Of a DNA stretch of 16,296 bases, positions 8,913 to 16,296 are shown in pieces (the first letter of the stretch is position 1; each line of letters begins with the position of its first letter). The stretch is from NCBI GenBank assembly GCA_001953115.1, contig LSSL01007098.1, positions 1 to 16,296 of the forward strand, in the 5' to 3' direction. A program made the position numbers and the translations under genes. The stretch comes from Smittium mucronatum. Taxonomy: Eukaryota > Kickxellomycota > Harpellomycetes > Harpellales > Legeriomycetaceae. The notes below the pieces were generated by a model. That model did not search any database. It worked only from the letters and a program-made list of their open reading frames with translations, and was not told the DNA's origin.

Positions 8913-11685
8913 TTATTTAAAGCCAATAATTATCTCGTAATCGTAAAATAAACCAAAAATAAAATTCCCCATCTTTCTGGCGCAAAAGTATAATACTTAA
9001 AATTAGATATTTAAGATCTTCGCTAACATAGTTTAATTTATAAATAAATAAACCAAATAATTTACTACACAATGGGATACATACATACAGATTAAGAATT
9101 AAATATTTAACAGAATAAATATAATCATAAAATTATGTTGATGCGATTTTATTTGTTAAGAAAATTATAGTTCATTTTTTTGATTTCTTGATCATTTTTT
9201 TAATTTTCTCTTTAGTTTTTATTGAAAATTTTCTAAAATATACGAATTAATTTTTGGCTTTTCTATAAAATTGGAATTTTTTCTCGGCAAATTAAGCATT
9301 TTGAATGTTATGGAGTTATAAAAAGAAGATTTTTTATAGTAATATGTACTATTGAAAATTTACTAATAGTATTATTATTCTATATAAAGTGGAAAATTCT
9401 TGATTTTAATCCACGGTAATATTATTCCTAAATTAAATTATTTATTTATTCTTTTAATCCGCATATTTGATTATTTAGTTTAAAATCATAGATTAATTTT
9501 TTCATTTTTTCACACTGCTTTTTTATATATAATTATTTGAGAGGGTTTTTATCTTCTCTCATTGTATACATTGTTCATTCATCCCAATTATATCAACCAT
9601 TTATTTATTTTATGTGAGTTTTTCACAAAAATTTTCAAATAAAATATTAAATTATAAATAATATTGGTTAGATATACATTAATCACCCCGCCCACTATTT
9701 GAGGATTCAATTAAAGAGATATCAACTCTGATTTCAAAAATTTTCTAGGTATTCAAAAGATTTTTTTTATTAATTAATCATTATTTTCCCATTAAAATTT
9801 GTTTTATAACTTAAATAATATTATTTTTTGAGGAATAGAAGATATTTTTATCAAATCTTACTATTATGAATCATAAAAACATTCGATTATGCATTAGATA
9901 AAATTATACTATATAAAAAAATAAATATTAAGAAATAAATTGAGCCAATAGAGTTATATTAATTAAAAAAAATATTAGAAATACACGCATACTTATTAAA
10001 ATAACATTTTTTTCAAAAAATAATGAATAATCTATATTAATTTATATTTAGATAATAATTAAGAGTTTATGTTAAATGTATTTTTTGACCAAAATAGATT
10101 GAAATTATAAAAAATAAATGCATAAAGTAAGTGAATTTTTTTTTAATTTATATGTTTTTTTTTGATGCTTAAACCTTTTCAGGAAAAAATTGAATAATAG
10201 TCTCTATTTTTATTCATACTTGTTTACTTAAAGTCTACACGATTGCTAGTTCCTACGTTATAAAATATTCTTAAAATTTTGATAAAATCAACTAAAAGAA
10301 AAAGAGTTTTTTTAATTTCAATGTTTATTCTTTTTTCCTTATGTTTTAAAATCACTCTTAAATAGTTTTTAAATTTAAATAATTTAATGCAGATAAATTT
10401 TTTACATAAATTTATTATTATTTTTTCAATTCAAATAAAGAAAATATTGATTATTTCCTTTAAAAAACATCAAAAACTGTCTTGGATATAATTTATAAAA
10501 TCGAATTAATTTTAAAATTTCAATATTTATTTTAACAAATTCAATTTATTTTATAAGTTTTTTTATTCCAATAAGAAGCTTTTTTTGAAATAAAAGCTAA
10601 TTTATTAAAGAATGAGAGATTTGTGTAGATTATTAATTTCTACTAATTTTTTTTTTATTTTGATAAATATTTAAATTTATATTTAAATTATTTTGTTTTA
10701 TCTAAGTAAATAATTATTTATTAATTTAACTATTTTGATTGAATATGATTTTAATAGAACAGCTTTTTAGTTTATATCCTTTCACATAAAACATAATAAA
10801 TTTTTTTATTAGTTCATATTGGCGAAATAATAGTATTTTTTTTTCTGTTGTAAAATAGTAATATTATCGAAAAAATCCCACTTATTTAACTGTTAAATAG
10901 TTTATTCTAAGGTTTTGTTAAAAATATAGGAATTTAAAAGTAAAATTTTGTGTTTCTATGCTAGACAAAGGCGAAAAATCTCAAGACCAAGAAGAGAATA
11001 TAAAAATGAATGGTATTTTCTATATTATATACTAACAACTGAACCATATATTTTAGTGCTGCGAATAAACAATAAGTTTGAGGTATAGATAGTTTATTAT
11101 AAATAGTGGGTTATAATGTTTTTTTAAAGTGATAATTAAAATATAAATTAACTTACAAAATTTACACCCAAAAATTCAGTTTTAATTTTGGTTATATAAT
11201 ACAGGTACTTTAATATAATTCCATACAGCCTTTACTGGAATTGTTATAATATTAAAAGGTTTAATTTAAAAGAACCTGGCTTAATTGGATATTAAAATAT
11301 TAGGTTTTAAAAATCATTTACTGTGGAGAAAAAGAGCGATTTTCCTTGCCTAGATATTCCCGATAATAATTATCACAATAAACCATCGTATAAAATTTCC
11401 ATGTTTATTATTTGGATTTATATTAAAAACAAATACAGTAAAAATATTTAAAGCCTAAAAATAGCTATCATATAAAATAATCTGTAAATTAAGAATTTGT
11501 TTTTGATACTTCAGGATGATTTATTATCAAAATTTTCTAATTATTTTTTACTGAAATTCAGAAAATACCGGATTTTCATCTATGAGATTTTTTTTTTTTC
11601 ACATTACTTTTCTCCGAATTATCGTTACCCTTAGTTTAGGACCATAAATTCGAGTAAAACCAAGTTTTTTTTTTTTTATCTTATA

Positions 11686-11719
11686 TTTTTGCCGATATTT
11701 TTGCAGATATTATTTTGCA
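11686..11719 (+). repeat. 12-bp tandem repeat TTTTTGCMGATA
   Basis: Two units, 11686-11697 and 11698-11709, differ at one position, and a degraded third follows to about 11719. The array sits just after a T13 run (11665-11677). A short slippage or duplication array. Confidence 0.7.
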
Positions 11720-13222
11720 AGTGTGTTAAAAGATTAAGATTAAGATGGATATATTTATTATCATATCATCATATAATATTATAAATGTGTCAAGAGTTTA
11801 AATAAATACATATTACATCATCTCACTTAGTAACTTCATATAAAATATATAACCCGATAAAAATTATAGGAGTTTTAATATAAAAATTTATTTTTTCCAA
11901 AAGCAATGTTATTTTTTCCACATCAATAAAACTTAATTTGAAAAAAATAAATAAAATTTCACAAAAAAAATTGAAAATTGTAGTAAATAATAACATATTT
12001 TTATATAAATATAAGTATAAATAAATATTTTAAAAAATTTTATGTTTCGAATCCATATTTTTTTTTTTTCAACCATAATTTTCATTTTTTGTTTAGCTGA
12101 GCTATTAGGTCTAATTGGGCTATTATCTTATCAAATACATCGAAATTAATTTTGTATGAAATATTTTGTACCATAAAAATCAACTGAAATGGCTTTTTTA
12201 AATTTAAATTTGATTTTTTTTTATTATAAATTTTAATAAACTGGTCTATTAAATTTAAATTAGTAATTAAATAAAAATTTGTTCTAACATTATTTTATTA
12301 GATCAAATATTACATTTTAAATTATATTCAATTTTTATAGATTTTTAAAAAGTATGTTTTATTTATTCAATAATACTACGCAGTCGATATTATAGAAAAA
12401 TGGTACATTTTCTGAAAAAAGGTGTTTAATTTTCTGTTAAATGGAGTCTAATTAAAATTTCGAAATAATAATTTGCTATAAAAATCCCTATAACAACGAT
12501 ACCTTTACCATAAAATAGTTTTATAAAAAGAAAATTCTATAAATTTGATATTTATTTCTTGCTACAGAATATCTAATAGTACATCTAGTTTTTTAGATGT
12601 GAATGAAATTTTTTATTATTATATTTAAAACTTCTTTGGATTAAAATCCACATTTTTAAATCGTTTTGTCTTATTAAAAATGTAATCTTTTTTATTGGAT
12701 AGGATTGAAGATTAGATGAATATATTTCTCAATCTTCGCTTCTTTTCTGGAATTTTTTGAGTTTACTTCTCGGGGTAACAATTATGTTTCTTTTTAAAAT
12801 TATTAATCCTTTTCTCATTTATGTTTACTTAATTTTTGGACTCAAGACTTTGGATATAATTTAAATTTAAATTTTTCTTTCTTTTTATAAAATTTTATAA
12901 AATTTAATAATTTTATTCACATAAAACTATAACTATATTTCAATAACCTTGTTATTAACTACTAACTCGATTTTTTATTTTTGAAATAAAAAAAATGTGT
13001 GTATTAATTAAATGTGATAATTAAAGTAAAAACTAAATAAAGAAATATTTTAGTACTTCAATTGATTGTAATCCTATTAAATATGAATGGAAACTCAAGT
13101 TTATTAATAATCATGAATTATGTAGCACAATTAAATTTAGCTCTTCATGGATCTATTAATTTTAAAATTATTATTTTTGACATATTAGACTAGTTTTTTT
13201 TAAATATGACAATTTTTTAGTG
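11720..13222. other. AT-rich spacer with a G+C-richer islet
   Basis: No supported gene. Positions of about 12700-12800 reach about 30% G+C in one line. A plus-strand frame, 12709-12861 (51 codons), encodes a very hydrophobic string but has no early ATG and is within chance length. A 7-bp stem with a 6-nt loop lies at 12581-12600. AAATTTAAATTT-type palindromic words recur at about 12200, 12250 and 12860. Confidence 0.6.
12883..12902. repeat. Two exact TTTTATAAAA units
   Basis: Two adjacent copies of the 10-bp self-complementary word TTTTATAAAA, at 12883-12892 and 12893-12902, followed by TTT. Each unit is a TATA-like palindrome. No gene follows on either strand, so it is not called a promoter. 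Confidence 0.75.
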
Positions 13223-13262
13223 TTTGAGTATTTGAGTATTTGAGTATTTGAGTATTTGAGTT
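13223..13262 (+). repeat. 8-bp tandem array (TTTGAGTA)n
   Basis: Four perfect copies of TTTGAGTA (13223-13254) and a fifth partial copy (TTTGAGTT at 13255-13262) stand in unbroken register. The unit contains two G residues, unusual in this sequence. The absence of mutations among copies suggests recent expansion. It does not match common telomere repeats such as TTAGGG, TTTAGGG or TTAGG. Confidence 0.9.
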
Positions 13263-13382
13263 TATGGATTTTTTTTATTTTTACTTGATTGTTTAGGTAT
13301 CATTTTTTACTTTATTAATCATTTTTCTACTAAATTAAAATTTAAATGTATTCTTATTTTTATTAAGAAATATGAATAATGA

Positions 13383-13408
13383 TGATTCTTTATCAGTACA
13401 AAGAATTA
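13383..13408. repeat. Small hairpin, 7-bp stem plus G-T extension
   Basis: ATTCTTT (13385-13391) pairs with AAAGAAT (13400-13406) across an 8-nt loop; a G-T and a T-A pair extend it outward. No T-run follows. It is within what chance can produce. Confidence 0.5.
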
Positions 13409-14828
13409 GGAAACCTCAAATTATATAAACCCCTCATTTTATTTTCACAAATATTATAAAATTAAGTGAATTGAACATTAAATATTAAAAATTTTAGTTT
13501 TAATATTGTATAAAAATTATATCTTTTAAGAAAATATTCATTATATTTAACTCATCAATTACAAAAAAATTTTGAAATTATATTAGTTTCGTATACATTT
13601 TCAGATTAGAAAATTAATAAGATGTTAATTGTGAAAATATGAATTTAACTTTGATATTTCAAGTTATATACGGATTTTTTCATTTTTCATGTTTTTAAAA
13701 TATTTAAAATTTAAATTTATCATAAATTAGATTTATTAATTATAATCTCCTGGAAAGAATCAGTTATTTTTACGAGTGAAAATAAATTTTATTTCGATGA
13801 TTACTTAGTTTTTCATTTTCAATAGACGGTTTTACGGAACTTAACAGATAAAAAAAATTGAAAATTTTCAAATTATTTAAATCACTCGAAAACTCGATGT
13901 AGTTTTTATAATTAATTGATCAAAAGATAGCGAATATGAGAAGAAGCTTACATCAAATGTTTTTGGATAGTCTTCAAATATAAGATGGATAGAGATATTT
14001 AATATAATTGACATTTTATAAAGGTCATACAAGCTTAATACAAATTTATCGAACAAATTTCTATTTTTTTTTACTGGTTTAAAACATAAAAATCTTAATT
14101 GGAAATTCTAACTGTTAAAAACCTAATACACTAATTTATATATTGTTTTTTATGAAATATATAAATATAATATTTTATCTTTTATGCTTGTAAAGCTACA
14201 CCGATTTTTATAAGTCGATTATATTTAAAAGATAAGGTTAAAACATAAAATTCGTGAGATATTTATAAAAAAATTCACAAACGATAAAATGCGCGAATAT
14301 TGATGCTAATCTTGTTCCTGTAAAAAACAAATATCGTTTAAATCATTTTAATGTGAAATTAAATACTATTAAAATTTGAGAATAAACGAAAATCTTCAAT
14401 ATTCTTTGTTAGTAAAAAAGTTTCAATTACGAATAGTAAGATTATCTTGAAATTAATTTTTTTAAATCAAACTGTAGTTAAAATATGGTTTTTTTGATGC
14501 CGGATTCAATCTATACAAAAATTTTCACCGCAGATTTTTTTTAAAAAGTGCGTCATATATTTAATTAAATCTTTTCTAATTTAAACATAATTTCAGCTCT
14601 TTAATATATTGAAATTTTTTTACTATATTATGAAGAATAATAATCGAATTTCTATTTTTATTTGAAATAATAATAATATATCTTAAGATAACATCAATCA
14701 ATCTACAATTTTTACACAACTTTCGAAATATTTTCGTCCCCTCTCAGTATAACCAGATTTTTTTTTTCTTTTATGCATTTTGACTAATTGTTTGTATATA
14801 TATATTTATCTATTTTTAAAAAATAGAA

Positions 14829-14846
14829 ATAAAAATATATTTTTAT
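14829..14846. repeat. 18-bp perfect AT palindrome
   Basis: ATAAAAATATATTTTTAT reads the same on both strands. It directly follows another perfect 8-bp inverted repeat with a one-base centre at 14810-14826, and a (TA)5 block lies just before. The cluster is a helically weak, easily unwound site, but no origin function can be inferred. Confidence 0.75.
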
Positions 14847-15496
14847 GCAAGATATCTCAATTTTACAATAAATTCCGAATATAATGTATTATATATATAT
14901 ATTTTAAATTAAAACATTTTTTAAATTGTAAAAATAAAATACAACATGTGAATCTGAAAGATACATATTATGGAAAGATTGAACCAAAAATATGAAAAAA
15001 TTAATAACTATTTTTACGGATTTCAAATTTTCGAATATAAAAAGTTCGGAATGACGAGTTTATCTGTACTATTTATAATCAAAGAAAAAATATCCAAAGC
15101 AATACTACTAATTTTTTTTTTTTAACTTATCTAATAATTAAATTATTGGATTTATATAATTTCTACCAAAAATGATATACTATATTTTATTCGATAATAA
15201 TCCTTGCGTAACTTCTTTTATATTTATTTAAATACAGATTTTTCTCTCGATAAGCTTGACAGATTCAATATGATTTTGATAATTTTAAGTAAACATTACT
15301 TTCTGAATTGATTTTTTTGAAATTCTCCAGTGAGTAAATTTTTCGGTGTTAATTTTTATTATTTTTGTTTAATTTTTATTATATTTTTTTACAATATATA
15401 GAAATTCTTTTCTTATATTGCAGAATTTATTCACTTTAGAAAAAAAAAAAGGTTCAAATAGGACTCTTGAGCTATTATTTTATTGTAAGATTAATT

Positions 15497-15520
15497 ATCA
15501 TCAAAAAAAATTTTGATGAT
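15497..15520. repeat. 10-bp hairpin with A4 loop
   Basis: ATCATCAAAA (15497-15506) and TTTTGATGAT (15511-15520) pair exactly around four A residues. After one mismatch the pairing continues for a few A/T pairs. It is not followed by a long T-run in either direction, so it does not read as a terminator. Confidence 0.7.
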
Positions 15521-15896
15521 TATTTACAGGCTATAAGATAATTTACTCTATCAATTCTATTCCTAAAATTATTTATTTTTTTGATTTAGTACAGATTTAT
15601 TTATGGAAATCTCATTATTATGACTATATTAACGGAATAAAATGGTAATATTTTTAAAATCCCTATATTTTTCAGATTTTTTCTTAATTTTTTTAAATAA
15701 AAGTTTCAAAGATTTTTTTTACATAAAAAATTTGAAATTGATTCTCCTTGTATTTTTTTTCATATTTTTGTAATTAAGATCTTCAATCTGATATTTCGGG
15801 TTAAAATTTTCTTTGAAGTAATTTATGCGGTCGATTGAGTTTTATCAACCGAAATACTTATAAATTTATGTTTAATTAATCTAAGATTTTTTTAAA

Positions 15897-15910
15897 TTTT
15901 TTTTTTTTTT
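15897..15910 (+). repeat. T14 homopolymer
   Basis: The longest homopolymer noticed in the window. Others are T13 at 11665-11677 and T12 at 12058-12069 and 15112-15123. These are slippage-prone tracts and likely assembly or sequencing weak points. Confidence 0.85.
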
Positions 15911-15966
15911 ATAATAATAAGACTTTTGTGGAATATTGGTATACTTTTTGCGTTTAAGAGCAGTTA

Positions 15967-16281
15967 TCAAGTTAATTTTACCGCTTTTCGATAATTATCA
16001 GTAAAAATTATTGGTAAATTTACACTATTTTTTACCGGTATATAATTAGATTGAAATATATAATATTCCTCAATATAACAACTAGTTATAATGAGATTTA
16101 ATATTTTTTTCCATATTCTAATTGTTTTTTTACTTATTTCTAAATTTAAGAACAGGTTATAATTGTGAATAACTACCTCAAGAAAATTTTTTTACATCTC
16201 ATCACTGGGAGGAGATTCCTTAAGCCGCCTCATAGATAATTTTTTAATTAAAATTAGCAATTTAACATAATTTGAAGAGAG
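15967..16281 (-). other. Nearly open minus-strand frame, possible gene relic
   Basis: Reading leftward from 16281, one frame stays open for 29 codons, meets a TAA at 16194-16192, then stays open for 74 more codons before the TGA at 15969-15967. An ATG lies at 16233-16231, before the internal TAA. The stretch around 16195-16235 is G+C-richer than its surroundings and encodes a short Arg/Lys/Pro/Ser-rich string (MRRLKESPPSDEM). After the stop there is no ATG start. I recognise no domain. A frame like this is only marginally longer than chance at this AT content, and it could equally be the eroded end of a gene lying beyond the window. Confidence 0.2.
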
Positions 16282-16296
16282 TTATAAAGAAAAGTT

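Larger units (their letters stand above)
8521..11685. other. AT-rich gene desert right of the element
   Basis: Over 3.1 kb without a supported gene or RNA. Apart from the palindromes at 8651-8670 and 8892-8912, it holds a 17-bp AT palindrome at 10883-10899 and T-runs. Small G+C-richer patches occur at 8640-9000, 9680-9740 and 11270-11460. In the last, a plus-strand frame from 11273 to 11455 has two internal stops and no recognisable product. Confidence 0.65.
13263..15966. other. AT-rich gene desert
   Basis: About 2.7 kb with no supported gene, RNA or element. It contains the hairpins and palindromes at 13383-13408, 14810-14826, 14829-14846 and 15497-15520, a (TA)n run near 14889-14902, a T12 run at 15112-15123 and a T14 run at 15897-15910. 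Exact matches to the yeast ARS word ATTTATGTTTA occur at about 12829 and 15864, but such AT words are expected here by chance. Confidence 0.65.

Noticed and set aside
10883..10899. 17-bp AT palindrome
   Set aside because: Palindromes with 8-bp arms are expected about five times in 16 kb of this composition, so it is not notable alone.
11273..11455. Plus-strand frame with two internal stops in a G+C-richer patch
   Set aside because: Stop density is only slightly below expectation and no residue pattern is recognisable; not enough to call a pseudogene.
12045..12057. TTCGAATCC resembling a tRNA T-loop
   Set aside because: The upstream 60 bases lack a D-arm, anticodon stem and matching acceptor strand, so no cloverleaf forms.
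12709..12861. 51-codon hydrophobic plus-strand frame resembling a membrane segment
   Set aside because: T-rich sequence always translates as hydrophobic residues. There is no early ATG and the length is ordinary for this composition.
12829..15874. Exact yeast ARS consensus words (ATTTATGTTTA) near 12829 and 15864
   Set aside because: The 11-mer is A/T-rich and expected several times by chance in such sequence; without an established host the motif has no meaning.
1..16296. Many AATAAA and TATAAA words as polyadenylation or TATA signals
   Set aside because: They occur throughout at chance frequency and no gene sits at the right distance from any of them.

Overview
The window is about 16.3 kb of extremely AT-rich DNA. 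Hand counts on sampled lines give mostly 10-20% G+C, with a few short islets near 30%. It carries no gene I can recognise on either strand. At this composition roughly one codon in ten is a stop by chance, so the longest open frames here (64-75 codons, none with a usable ATG near its start) are what random sequence would give. I see no tRNA, rRNA, CRISPR array or recognisable protein domain. A 16-kb gene desert argues against a free-living bacterium or phage. It fits the intergenic DNA of a gene-sparse, AT-rich eukaryotic nuclear genome; large-genome microsporidia, anaerobic fungi, social amoebae, ciliates and apicomplexans are all possible. A strongly decayed symbiont or organellar spacer is less likely. 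The sequence does not decide between these, and I do not name a species.

Layout. Positions 1-6854 are AT-rich spacer with simple repeats: a long (TA)n palindrome at 500-527, a T-run/A-run block at 747-765, a cluster of inverted repeats at 1884-1969, a purine-rich tract at 3242-3282, an 11-bp tandem repeat at 6249-6310 and a hairpin at 6508-6545. Positions of about 6855-8520 hold the one large structured object: two inverted arms facing each other across about 750 bp. The central 156 bp of the arms is about 97% identical (7095-7250 against 8021-8176). The outer parts of the arms are clearly homologous but only about 70-80% identical. The right arm contains about 121 bp that the left arm lacks. 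This looks like an old foldback, MITE-like or long-TIR DNA transposon, or a decayed inverted duplication.

Positions 8521-16296 are again spacer. They contain a G/C-containing palindrome at 8651-8670, a CACGTG-centred near-palindrome at 8892-8912, short tandem repeats (11686-11719, 12883-12902 and a clean 8-bp array at 13223-13262), several AT hairpins and long T-runs. The last 330 bp carries a slightly G+C-richer stretch with a minus-strand frame that is open except for one stop; it may be a gene relic or chance.

No set of genes works together here. The useful content is the inverted-repeat element and the observation that the rest is non-coding.
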